From NCBI RefSeq assembly GCF_001591825.1, contig NZ_BCVQ01000011.1, forward strand, positions 1-64,000: a DNA stretch of 64,000 bases, in the 5' to 3' direction. This DNA comes from Rossellomorea vietnamensis NBRC 101237. Lineage in GTDB: Bacteria; Bacillota; Bacilli; Bacillales; Bacillaceae_B. Every line of letters begins with the position of its first letter. Positions within the stretch are counted from its first letter, which is position 1. The notes beneath the pieces are model-generated. The model worked only from the letters and a program-made list of their open reading frames with translations. It had not been told where the DNA came from and searched no databases. The translations under genes were made by a program, and so were the position numbers. Below are positions 34,181-42,250 of this stretch, piece after piece.

Positions 34181-35473
34181 CTATAAATTTTCCTCTTCGC
34201 CCCTTCGGGTAACAAAACCTATATTTTTATCTATTTTATTCTCGATTCTCGCCTTGCGGTGATTCAGATTTCCTACTATTTTGAGGTGCTTCCCCTTTGC
34301 TTCCCTTGTATGTTCCGTCAGGGTCAGAAGGCGGTTGCACATCTCCAGAGCACGCTGCAGGTCCTTTGTTTTGTGCTCATATAATTTGGCCAATTCCAAC
34401 AGGACCACTTTCCGTATGGGAACAGGTGCATTTTCATGGATGCCCTCCCACAACTCAATCGCCTTTTGTTCCTGTTTTTCTTTTTTATATTGAAGGGCAA
34501 GCTGGTGTACTGCCTTAAAGTTCGGCTCTCCGTTCTCTTTAATGATTTCCTCGTAGCGTTCCTTGGCTATTTTCCTGTTACCCGTATACTCAAGCCATCT
34601 GCCGACTTCGAACCGTTCATGCCCTGTCGCATTGTCATGGACGTTCAAGAGCTGGAACGTCAGATGTGAATAAAGCGTGATGAGGGATAAGATATCCAGC
34701 TCGTTGTGGGTCAAGACCTTGAAGATCCCTTCAGGATCTCTACGCTCGATATAGTCGAAATAAATCATGGGCGCAAGGTATCCGGGCACATCATCAATCC
34801 TGTTAAACCCAAGGATGTTCCGTTCAACGTTCATGAGCTTGACGGAGTCCAATTTATGCTTAAAGAGTCTTCTGGAACCGTGATAAAGGTCAAAATGCCC
34901 AAATCCAGGCAGTTTCGGTACATGATCCTTAATGAGGGTATGCCTTGTCTTGACCTGGGGCCAATCAAAGGCTTTCCCATTGTACGTCACCAGGGTATTG
35001 TAATCCACATTGCTCAAGAAGCTGTGGTATAAAGGGATTTCGCTTCCCGGCTGCGGAAGGAAGTGCTGCGTGACGATCACTTCTTTATCCGTTACCCTTC
35101 CATGTCCCAAAAGGAAGATGGTATTTCCCACCCCTCCGCCAAGTCCTGTCGTTTCCGTATCGAAAAAAAACATATCTTCATGACTAAGACCTTTGGAAGA
35201 CAGGGGATGGTCCCCCGTAAACCCCTGCCATGCATCAACGGCTTTTATAAAATCCTTAAAGGTGTAATCCCCATGTTGGTGATGAATGGGATAACGCTTT
35301 TCCTTTACCAGGCAGTAATCATCATCAATATAATACGCAGTCGTTCCATTTTCTTTCCATAGATCCCAAAAGGGGAGATCTGCTGAATGGTCTGCAGGTC
35401 GACCTGCAGGCTCCCCTTCTTCTTCCCGGATAATATGCTTTTTCATTCTGGTTAATTTATTTTTCAATGACAT
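34181..35473 (-). CDS. mrfB: 3'-5' exonuclease MrfB (YprB)
   Basis: A 430-aa protein. A DnaQ-like exonuclease domain spans about 95-265, with 'MFFFDTETTGLGGGVGNTIF' carrying the catalytic D and E and further acids in 'YNGKAFDWPQ' and 'HNELDILSLI'. The C-terminal 150 residues are TPR-like helices. In B. subtilis MrfB works with the helicase MrfA to repair mitomycin C adducts independently of UvrA. The start is 22 nt downstream of mrfA, one operon. Confidence 0.92.
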   Translation of the reverse strand: MSLKNKLTRMKKHIIREEEGEPAGRPADHSADLPFWDLWKENGTTAYYIDDDYCLVKEKRYPIHHQHGDYTFKDFIKAVDAWQGFTGDHPLSSKGLSHEDMFFFDTETTGLGGGVGNTIFLLGHGRVTDKEVIVTQHFLPQPGSEIPLYHSFLSNVDYNTLVTYNGKAFDWPQVKTRHTLIKDHVPKLPGFGHFDLYHGSRRLFKHKLDSVKLMNVERNILGFNRIDDVPGYLAPMIYFDYIERRDPEGIFKVLTHNELDILSLITLYSHLTFQLLNVHDNATGHERFEVGRWLEYTGNRKIAKERYEEIIKENGEPNFKAVHQLALQYKKEKQEQKAIELWEGIHENAPVPIRKVVLLELAKLYEHKTKDLQRALEMCNRLLTLTEHTREAKGKHLKIVGNLNHRKARIENKIDKNIGFVTRRGEEENL

Positions 35474-35495
35474 ATCGGTTTCCTCCTTCCATTTT

Positions 35496-37760
35496 TCATT
35501 GAAGGAATTGACGAAGAAGTTTCAAAGAGTCAAGTTTCGCCGAATCCATAGAATGCTCCATCCCGATACAGGACGGACAGCCGCTTTGGCATGGGCATCG
35601 CTCAATCATGGAAGTCGCCTCATCAAGAATCCTCTCTATCTGTTCATATACCTTTTCACTGAGCCCGATGCCGCCAGGATACCGGTCGTAAATAAAGATG
35701 GTCGGCAGCTCATTATGGGCAGCCTTGATTTGTGGAACCACAAAAATATCGCTCGGGTCGCACATGACAAATAATGGGATGATCGATTTCAAGCTTTGGG
35801 AAGCCCCGATAAGCCCCTCTTCAAGTCTTTCCTGGCTGAAAGATTCTGCGTCTTTTAATGAAATCCAGCTGGAACTTGTATGGAGCTCCTCTTCAGGTAG
35901 ATGAATCGGACCTGATCCGATATTTTCATGGGTATCAAATTTAATTTTCTTGAAAATCGTGGCCATCGCTTGAACGGTCACATCCCCGAATGCAACTTCG
36001 AACATGTCTGACTCTCTCATTTTGTCTGTTTCGAGTACCCTTAATTGGACGGCCAGATTGGCGTCCGTAAAATAATCCACGTCCACTTCCCTTACGAATG
36101 CCTTCTTTTCTTCCCAGTCCAGCTTCTCAACTTGAAACTGTACACCTTGATGTAAATAGATCGCTTCATCATGAAGTAAAGTCATGGCTGAGAAACGGTC
36201 CATTTCCCCGATGACCTTCACGGCTGAAATATCGGTTTGATCGATGATGATGACATTTTCCTGTGACGCCGAACGAAGACTGATGTTATGCGCAGGGAAA
36301 ACATCGTTCATCCAATACCACTTGTCACCATTTTTATGAACGACCCGCTCTTCTACGAGAAATTCCAGTATATCTTCCATTTCATGACTGCCAAATTGCT
36401 CCCCTTCCCTGAAGGGCAACTCATAAGCAGCACACTTGATATGATCGATGAGAATGATTAAATTATCAGGATTGATCCGCGCGGTTTCAGGAGTCTGCTC
36501 AAAGAAATAATCCGGGTGTTCGATGATGAATTGATCCAGCGGACTTGAGCTCGCCACCATGATGACCAGGGACTCACCATGTCTTCTCCCCGCCCTTCCT
36601 GCCTGCTGCCAGGCACTTGCGATCGTGCCGGGATATCCCGTCATGATACATACTTGCAATTGGCCGATATCGACACCCAGTTCAAGGGCATTTGTACTGA
36701 CAACCCCATATATGTCACCCTGCCTCAAGCCTCTTTCAATTTCTCTTCGCTGGGTGGGGAGATACCCTCCCCGGTAGCCCCTGATCGATTTCGCACCTAA
36801 TTGACTTTTCACCAACTCTTGTAAATAGGTTAGAATGATCTCCACCCGTACTCTACTTCTCGCGAATATGATGGTTTGCACTTTATTTTTCAATAGCTCG
36901 CCAGCGATTCTCCTCACCTCGAGGGTTGCACTGCGACGGATATTGAGGGGTTTATTGACGATGGGGGGATTGTAGAAAACGAAATGTTTTTTTGCACTTG
37001 GCGCCCCGTTATTGTCGATTAAATTCATTTCCGTTCCTGTCAATTGCTCCGCCAGTTCTTTTGGATTGGCGATCGTTGCCGATGTACAGATGAATACAGG
37101 TGAAGCTCCGTAGAATTCACAAATGCGTTTCAGTCTTCTGATCACATTGCTGACATGGGATCCAAACACCCCTCTATATATATGAAGTTCATCAATAATG
37201 ACGTATTTCAGGTTCTCAAAGAGGGACACCCATTTCGTATGGTGAGGAAGGATCGCCGAATGCAGCATATCAGGATTTGTAATGACGATATGTCCGGCCT
37301 TCCTCACCTTTTGACGGATATTTGCAGCTGTGTCCCCGTCGTATGTATAGCTGTTGATGGAAACCTCGGCCTCTGAGATGATTTCGTTCAGCTCACTCTT
37401 CTGGTCCTGGGCAAGTGCCTTCGTAGGGAAGATATACAATGCCCGGGAATCCGGCTGATCCAGAATGGTTTGAAGCACAGGAAGATTGTAGCAAAGGGTT
37501 TTACCAGAAGCGGTTGGTGTGACGGCTGTGAAACTTTTCCCTTCCATGGCAAGCTGGAAAGCGGAACTTTGATGGGTATAAAGCCGTTCCACCCCTCTCA
37601 TGTGCAACGCTTTTTTAATTCTTTCATCTATTTCAAATGGCAAGTCTACCAATTGAGCAGGCTTTTCATCAATGGTATGCCATTGAACAATCTGTTTATT
37701 GAAATCAGGATCTTTCTTAAAATATTCGATCAACTGCTGAAGGTTGTTCCTCTTAAACAT
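35496..37760 (-). CDS. mrfA: DEAD/DEAH helicase MrfA (YprA)
   Basis: A 754-aa SF2 helicase. Q-motif and Walker A are 'YTHQSSAFQLAMEGKSFTAV' and 'TPTASGKT'; motif II is 'IIDELHIYRG'; motif VI is 'QQAGRAGRRHGESLVI'. The C-terminal MrfA/DUF1998 domain has four clustered cysteines, 'CPCQSGCPSC' (about 725-735), that bind zinc. It unwinds DNA at mitomycin lesions together with MrfB. Start at 37760 behind AGGAGAGG. Confidence 0.94.
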   Translation of the reverse strand: MFKRNNLQQLIEYFKKDPDFNKQIVQWHTIDEKPAQLVDLPFEIDERIKKALHMRGVERLYTHQSSAFQLAMEGKSFTAVTPTASGKTLCYNLPVLQTILDQPDSRALYIFPTKALAQDQKSELNEIISEAEVSINSYTYDGDTAANIRQKVRKAGHIVITNPDMLHSAILPHHTKWVSLFENLKYVIIDELHIYRGVFGSHVSNVIRRLKRICEFYGASPVFICTSATIANPKELAEQLTGTEMNLIDNNGAPSAKKHFVFYNPPIVNKPLNIRRSATLEVRRIAGELLKNKVQTIIFARSRVRVEIILTYLQELVKSQLGAKSIRGYRGGYLPTQRREIERGLRQGDIYGVVSTNALELGVDIGQLQVCIMTGYPGTIASAWQQAGRAGRRHGESLVIMVASSSPLDQFIIEHPDYFFEQTPETARINPDNLIILIDHIKCAAYELPFREGEQFGSHEMEDILEFLVEERVVHKNGDKWYWMNDVFPAHNISLRSASQENVIIIDQTDISAVKVIGEMDRFSAMTLLHDEAIYLHQGVQFQVEKLDWEEKKAFVREVDVDYFTDANLAVQLRVLETDKMRESDMFEVAFGDVTVQAMATIFKKIKFDTHENIGSGPIHLPEEELHTSSSWISLKDAESFSQERLEEGLIGASQSLKSIIPLFVMCDPSDIFVVPQIKAAHNELPTIFIYDRYPGGIGLSEKVYEQIERILDEATSMIERCPCQSGCPSCIGMEHSMDSAKLDSLKLLRQFLQ

Positions 37761-37971
37761 CTCTATCACCTCTCCTACTCATTTTACCGAATCTATGTTC
37801 GAAACTAAAGTAAAAAAACCACCTTTCCATATTCATCCTTTTCCAAAAGGGAATGAGACGAGCGAAAAGACACTCTATCTTTTTTCTTATTGGTTGTATA
37901 GGACAAATGCACATTTATGTGGGTGTGGCATAGGCTAGTATGAATACGTTTCCCGTGAAAGGAGCATACCC

Positions 37972-38421
37972 ATGTCCAAGGATTCAAACAAAGGCGGTTT
38001 TGGTGACCTGATGCATTCCATGAATGAATTCTTCCATGAAAGACCGATGAAAGGCATGTTACAAAGTATCGATGAATTCTTCACATCTTCTGCCAACCCA
38101 TTTGGCTCATTCCCCGTTGAATTGAGTGAGGCCGACGATCATTATCTCGTCACTGCGGAACTTCCCGGTGTAAACCGAGAGCAAATACAACTCGATGTGT
38201 TTCCTCAGTACATCACGATTTCTGTGACCCATAAGGAAATATATTCAGAAGAAAATGAAAAACACCAGACAATCAGAAGAAAGCAATCCATGAGAAAAAG
38301 CAGCAGGACCGTATCCTTTCCAAGAACCGTTAACGAAAAGAATGTGAAAGCTTCCTATAAAGATGGTTTATTATCAGTAAAAGTGAACAAGGAATCAGGA
38401 AAGCGGATACAAATTGAATAA
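37972..38421 (+). CDS. Hsp20/alpha-crystallin small heat shock protein
   Basis: A 149-aa ATP-independent holdase chaperone. The alpha-crystallin domain spans about 46-149 with 'VTAELPGVNREQIQLDVFPQ' and the 'SRTVSFPRTVNEKNVKASYK' core, ending 'DGLLSVKVNKES'. GAAAGGAG precedes the start. I see no CIRCE element (HrcA operator) in the gap from mrfA, so its control is probably not HrcA. Some Bacillus Hsp20s are coat-associated, but nothing here indicates that. Confidence 0.88.
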   Translation: MSKDSNKGGFGDLMHSMNEFFHERPMKGMLQSIDEFFTSSANPFGSFPVELSEADDHYLVTAELPGVNREQIQLDVFPQYITISVTHKEIYSEENEKHQTIRRKQSMRKSSRTVSFPRTVNEKNVKASYKDGLLSVKVNKESGKRIQIE

Positions 38422-38422
38422 A

Positions 38423-38459
38423 AGAGAAAGGAGCTGCGTGAATGCAGCTCCTTTCTCTT
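38423..38459. terminator. Terminator between hsp20 and yppG
   Basis: GAGAAAGGAGCTGC and GCAGCTCCTTTCTC form a perfect 14-bp stem with a 6-nt loop, between convergent genes; U-rich on both sides. Confidence 0.9.
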
Positions 38460-38956
38460 TAGAATTTAAATATCCCGCCTAAGCCTTTTACAAGAGATGA
38501 AACTTGATTGATGGCGCCCATCATCTGTCCAGTCGTATTCATCATTTTGTTGAAATCCAACGATCCGTCCTGGGATTTAAAGGAGTTCATGATGCCGCTT
38601 ACCCCTCCTGAAGAAGGTTTCGCCATAAAAGACGCTTTCGGGTAGGGATTCGCGTAGGACTGCTGTTCCATCGCTTTCATTTGATATGGATTATATTCTT
38701 TGTGCTGAAGAGGATTTTCAAAATATGGATTCATTTGCTGAGGCTGATTCATCTGCTGATATTGATTCATCTGACTCGAGGGTCCTGAATAAGGTCCATC
38801 CGGCTGTGGTAAATAATTGGGTTGATAAGGTCCATAATTCGGCGGTCTCATCCCCTGCGTCGGATAGTTCACCATCGGACCCATATTCTGAGGCTGTAAA
38901 TGGTGATATGGGTATGGCTGAAATCGCATCTGTCTCGAATAAGGTGAAGAATTCAT
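38459..38956 (-). CDS. yppG: YppG-like protein, Gln/Asn/Pro/Tyr-rich
   Basis: A 165-aa low-complexity protein. Residues 1-110 are rich in P, Y, Q, N and M ('MGPMVNYPTQGMRPPNYGPY'), and the C-terminal 45 residues are folded-looking ('SLDFNKMMNTTGQMMGAINQ'). This resembles B. subtilis YppG by position and composition and may be a spore or coat component; that role is inference. GGGGGGC lies upstream of the start. Confidence 0.7.
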   Translation of the reverse strand: MNSSPYSRQMRFQPYPYHHLQPQNMGPMVNYPTQGMRPPNYGPYQPNYLPQPDGPYSGPSSQMNQYQQMNQPQQMNPYFENPLQHKEYNPYQMKAMEQQSYANPYPKASFMAKPSSGGVSGIMNSFKSQDGSLDFNKMMNTTGQMMGAINQVSSLVKGLGGIFKF

Positions 38957-39165
38957 ACTTAGCCCCCCTACATTTAGTGGTTACTATATTTTATGTATGA
39001 ATGGAAAAATGGTGAAAGAACCCATAAAGATTTTTCGACAACCCTGAGAAGAATGTCGGAAGTTACACTATTCTTACAACTTAAAGAAAGGGTTTTCTAT
39101 GATAGGATGAAGATAGAAAGAGCTATGATCATTCATAAGAAATATGTGTATTGGGAGGAATCAAG

Positions 39166-39348
39166 ATGGACCTTAACGAATTGCTGAAAAGATATGAAAG
39201 CAGTAAACAGTATCAAGCAACCGACCAACAAGAACTTCTTACACTGGCAAAAAAACTTTATATTTCGAATGAAATCTCCTTTCATCACTACAAAGGATTA
39301 GCGAAGCAGATCAATACAATAGAAGAAAATGCGATTTTAACTCCATAA
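39166..39348 (+). CDS. yppF: YppF family protein
   Basis: A 60-aa helical protein, 'MDLNELLKRYESSKQYQATD' to 'LAKQINTIEENAILTP', matching the YppF family in size and pattern. Function unknown. The ATG at 39166 has GGGAGGAATC upstream; the ORF also has an earlier in-frame start that overlaps this site. It is divergent from yppG and convergent with yppE. Confidence 0.75.
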   Translation: MDLNELLKRYESSKQYQATDQQELLTLAKKLYISNEISFHHYKGLAKQINTIEENAILTP

Positions 39349-39351
39349 GAA

Positions 39352-39376
39352 AGAGGCTGCCAATACGGCAGCCTCT
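39352..39376. terminator. Terminator between yppF and yppE
   Basis: AGAGGCTGCC (39352-39361) pairs with GGCAGCCTCT (39367-39376), followed by TATTTTC on the plus strand. Confidence 0.85.
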
Positions 39377-39732
39377 TATTTTCCTTTCAGTTCATCGAGT
39401 TCGGTACCGAGAACGTACGAAACAGATTGGAAGTGACTGATGAACCGGTTGTAACTGGACTCAGGAAAAAAACAGTGGACCGATAACATTTCTATATTAT
39501 CGAACGTATTGAGAATCTGAGGTAAATGGATGTGCTTCGGCTTCGTATCTTTGATCCAACCCAGGGACAGGTCTTTCCATCGGTCATTCTTTTCTTTCAC
39601 TTCGTCCGCAAACGGCTTCACTTCAGTATAAAAGTCCCCTTTTTCACCTGACTCGCGCCTGCTTTTATATTCACTAATCATCTTCTCGGACAGGACGAGA
39701 AGTTCTTCCGTCACTTGTATCAATTCTTTCAA
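39376..39732 (-). CDS. yppE: YppE (DUF1798) protein
   Basis: A 118-aa all-helical protein: 'EELLVLSEKMISEYKSRRES', 'VKPFADEVKEKNDRWKDL' and 'ESSYNRFISHFQSVSYVLG'. Length and pattern match YppE/DUF1798, whose structure is a helical bundle but whose function is unknown. It begins after a GGAGGGC site at 39739-39745. Between it and yppD lies a small hairpin terminator. Confidence 0.8.
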   Translation of the reverse strand: MKELIQVTEELLVLSEKMISEYKSRRESGEKGDFYTEVKPFADEVKEKNDRWKDLSLGWIKDTKPKHIHLPQILNTFDNIEMLSVHCFFPESSYNRFISHFQSVSYVLGTELDELKGK

Positions 39733-39762
39733 AAAAAGCCCTCCATGAAAAATCTAGAAAAA

Positions 39763-39787
39763 AAATAAAAGTAGCACCATGCTACTT
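39763..39787 (-). terminator. yppD terminator
   Basis: AAGTAGCA (39769-39776) pairs with TGCTACTT (39780-39787), followed on the minus strand by TTATTTTTTTT. Confidence 0.75.
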
Positions 39788-39802
39788 TCTTATAAAATCA
39801 GT

Positions 39803-40057
39803 TTAAGACGTCTTAAAGGATAATTCAAGTTTTTGTAAGACATAGGACTTTTCTCTATTCTTCATAAGAACCGTTTTAGATCCGGTCTTTCTTTCCAATG
39901 AACTTAATTGACTGTCCATTTTCTGTATTTGATCGGATAGGGTGCCAAGTCCTTCTTCCTCTTCGACTGAGATTCGGTCATGCAGGCTCTGTTCCAACTG
40001 ATTGAGGCTTTCTTCGATTTCAGCTAACTTTAACATAATATCTTGTTTTGGAAGCAT
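39803..40057 (-). CDS. yppD: YppD-like coiled-coil protein, 84 aa
   Basis: A short protein with heptad character ('LAEIEESLNQLEQSLHDRIS', 'LSDQIQKMDSQLSSLERK'), so probably a coiled coil. Start at 40057 behind GGTGGGAGG; an upstream frame to 40132 has no ribosome site. The name YppD follows from position between yppE and yppC and is not supported by a motif I know. Confidence 0.6.
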   Translation of the reverse strand: MLPKQDIMLKLAEIEESLNQLEQSLHDRISVEEEEGLGTLSDQIQKMDSQLSSLERKTGSKTVLMKNREKSYVLQKLELSFKTS

Positions 40058-40197
40058 GTGAATCCTCCCACCTTTTTTTTGGATTAATACAGTAATTCTC
40101 CGTCCTTTTTCCTTTCCCTCCCTCCCTGACAAAACTAGAAGCGTTTCGCCAAAGAAAGTGCAAATAGGACATTCCTACAGGATGTTTCGACACCTCC

Positions 40198-40228
40198 TGA
40201 ATAAAAGGAACCAAAACTCAAAATACTA
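40198..40228 (+). promoter_or_regulatory. Candidate SigG promoter of sspM
   Basis: TGAATA (40198-40203), 18-nt spacer, AATACTA (40222-40228), close to the forespore SigG consensus. The start site would fall within the ribosome site, giving a very short leader, which is the main doubt. Confidence 0.45.
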
Positions 40229-40247
40229 TGGGTGGAGGTGTTACTCA

Positions 40248-40349
40248 ATGAAAAATCCAAAAAACAAACAAAACAAAGCAAACCAAGCCGAAACCAAAGC
40301 ATCCAAAGGCAACCCTAAACTAGAGGGCGAAAACAGACCTTCGACCTAA
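40248..40349 (+). CDS. sspM: Small acid-soluble spore protein SspM
   Basis: A 33-aa minor spore protein, 'MKNPKNKQNKANQAETKASK' ending in 'NRPST', the same terminal motif as B. subtilis SspM (34 aa). GGTGGAGGTG upstream gives the start, and a strong terminator shared with convergent yppC follows. Expected forespore-specific expression fits the SigG-like element just upstream. Confidence 0.82.
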   Translation: MKNPKNKQNKANQAETKASKGNPKLEGENRPST

Positions 40350-40364
40350 GAAGTTATACTATTA

Positions 40365-40408
40365 AAAAGAAGATGCGGACACTTTCAAAATGTTCGCATC
40401 TTCTTTTT
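40365..40408. terminator. Terminator between sspM and yppC
   Basis: AAAAAGAAGATGCG (40365-40378) pairs with CGCATCTTCTTTTT (40395-40408); it overlaps the yppC 3' end. Confidence 0.88.
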
Positions 40409-41422
40409 CTTTCGACCGAGCCATATCCACTTGAAAAACTTCTTGGTGACTGCCATTTTCTGCAGTTGCCGCTGCTTATGGAAAAACCACTTTGTCATGA
40501 TGACGTCTTCAGGAAGTTCCTGCTTTTCATACCAGTTCCCCTCAATGATTTTGTCGACGGACCAGTCCGAGTGATGAGCCCAATTATGGGTTATTGGACC
40601 GTATGCCTTTTCAAGATCAGGTGTATTCGTATCAGGTACTCCACGGCAGTATTTCTCGTAATCCGTCCTGGTACCTGTATGCTCGACCTTTAAAGCAAAC
40701 TCAAGAAAGAGACTATGGTAATCAGGGTGAAATAATAGTTCAAATAAGAGGTTACCCAACTTGATTCTATTTTCAACTTTTCTGAAACCATGTACACTCG
40801 CACCATAAAGGTCTCCATGTAAAGTCGGGAAAAGGACGGAACTGAAATGCAGGTGATCTTCTATAAAGAAGAGCGACGTGCCAAACACCTTTTTCTTGTA
40901 CAGCCCATGCTCGATGACCGGTCCCTGGATAAGATGCTGTTCATTTATGATGAGTGACTGGACCAATCGCCTTTCATCCCTCTCCTCCCAGAACCGGTTC
41001 CATTCCTCTTCCATAAAATGCGAAATGTGAAAGTTTTGAAAGAGATGAAACATTTTCTTCTTATATAACGTCGAATAATGATAGAGAAGGAGTTGAGGGA
41101 ATGCATCCTGAAAGATGCTCCAATTCGCCCTTTCATATGTCATAAACAGAAGATCGCATGTCTTATGACTCAAGAGGTCGGGAAAGATATCCCCCTTTAA
41201 ATCGGTCATATTCCATCCTGCATTCCTTGATACCATAGAGGCCAGGAAAGACCATTTGATCTCAGGATGAAGGAGAAAAAATGTTTGATAAGCTTTTGTG
41301 CGTGATATATTATCCTGATTGTATTCATACACCAGATGATTTACATCGTGTATCCATTCTTTTGTACGTTTAGGTTCAGGTAAATAGGGTAAAAAGCGAT
41401 AAGTATTGCTGAATTTATCCAT
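40385..41422 (-). CDS. yppC: YppC (DUF2515) protein
   Basis: A 345-aa protein of the DUF2515 family; function unknown. Recognisable blocks are 'NISRTKAYQTFFLLHPEIKW', 'SMVSRNAGWNMTDLKGD' and, near the C-terminus, 'HHSDWSVDKIIEGNWYEK'. No signal peptide or membrane helix is apparent. It is divergent from recU across 115 nt, as in B. subtilis. Confidence 0.85.
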   Translation of the reverse strand: MDKFSNTYRFLPYLPEPKRTKEWIHDVNHLVYEYNQDNISRTKAYQTFFLLHPEIKWSFLASMVSRNAGWNMTDLKGDIFPDLLSHKTCDLLFMTYERANWSIFQDAFPQLLLYHYSTLYKKKMFHLFQNFHISHFMEEEWNRFWEERDERRLVQSLIINEQHLIQGPVIEHGLYKKKVFGTSLFFIEDHLHFSSVLFPTLHGDLYGASVHGFRKVENRIKLGNLLFELLFHPDYHSLFLEFALKVEHTGTRTDYEKYCRGVPDTNTPDLEKAYGPITHNWAHHSDWSVDKIIEGNWYEKQELPEDVIMTKWFFHKQRQLQKMAVTKKFFKWIWLGRKKKKMRTF

Positions 41423-41514
41423 CCTTCCTATCCCACCTCCCCATCTAATCCTAGAATGAGGAGATTTGTAAACAATTATTCACACAAAATGGAGTGGTTT
41501 CTGTTATGATATAG

Positions 41515-41520
41515 ATTAGT
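41515..41520 (+). promoter_or_regulatory. Extended -10 element of recU
   Basis: TGTTATGAT at 41512-41520 is an extended -10 (TGnTATGAT) 18 bases before the recU start; no good -35 was found. Confidence 0.4.
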
Positions 41521-41537
41521 CTGCGAGGTGAATTACC

Positions 41538-42146
41538 ATGAAATTCCATTATCCCAATGGAAAGAAATATGTGGAAGCGACATTACCCTCAAAAAAACCA
41601 AAGGCAAAACCGAAACAAGTATCGTACAGCAATAGAGGGATGACACTGGAAGAAGATATCAACGAAACCAATCAATATTATTTGACGTTTCAAAAAGCGG
41701 TGATTCACAAAAAACCCACCCCGGTTCAAATTGTGGATGTTCACTATCCTTCAAGGAGTGCCGCAGTCATAAAGGAAGCGTACTTTAAACAGCCGTCAAC
41801 GACAGACTATAACGGGGTCTTCAAAGGAAGATACATTGACTTTGAAGCGAAGGAAACGAAAAATAAGACGTCCTTCCCCCTTCAAAATTTTCATGAACAC
41901 CAGATTCTTCACATGGAGTCGGTCCATAAGCAGGAAGGCATCACTTTCGTACTAATAAGGTTCTCCCTCTCAGAAGAGGTATTCCTACTCCCCTACGAGG
42001 CACTGCGTGTTTACTGGGACCGCATGGCAGATGGCGGGAGAAAATCAATCAAGCGGGAGGAAATGGAAGAGAAAGGGTTCTCCATTCCACTGGGACTCCA
42101 TCCCAGGGTCGATTATTTAAAAATAGTCCATCAGTTATATTTTTAG
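41538..42146 (+). CDS. recU: Holliday junction resolvase RecU
   Basis: A 202-aa structure-specific endonuclease that cleaves Holliday junctions and helps RuvAB and RecA. The nuclease core has '[20 protein letters not shown]' with the metal-binding D and E-x-K, then '[18 protein letters not shown]'. GCGAGGTGAATTACC precedes the start. It is upstream of ponA by about 100 nt in the same direction, the standard recU-ponA operon. Confidence 0.96.
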   Translation: MKFHYPNGKKYVEATLPSKKPKAKPKQVSYSNRGMTLEEDINETNQYYLTFQKAVIHKKPTPVQIVDVHYPSRSAAVIKEAYFKQPSTTDYNGVFKGRYIDFEAKETKNKTSFPLQNFHEHQILHMESVHKQEGITFVLIRFSLSEEVFLLPYEALRVYWDRMADGGRKSIKREEMEEKGFSIPLGLHPRVDYLKIVHQLYF

Positions 42147-42250
42147 TTTATGAAAAATGAGTTAATCTATATTTTATCTCATTATGAGTAGTATATTTTT
42201 AATCTTAGACAATACTAAAAACAGAGAAGACCTGAAAGTGAGGAAACAAT

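Noticed and set aside
38990-39165. Frame at 38993-39187 overlapping the yppF start
   Set aside because: No ribosome site, and it is in a different frame from the well-supported yppF start at 39166.
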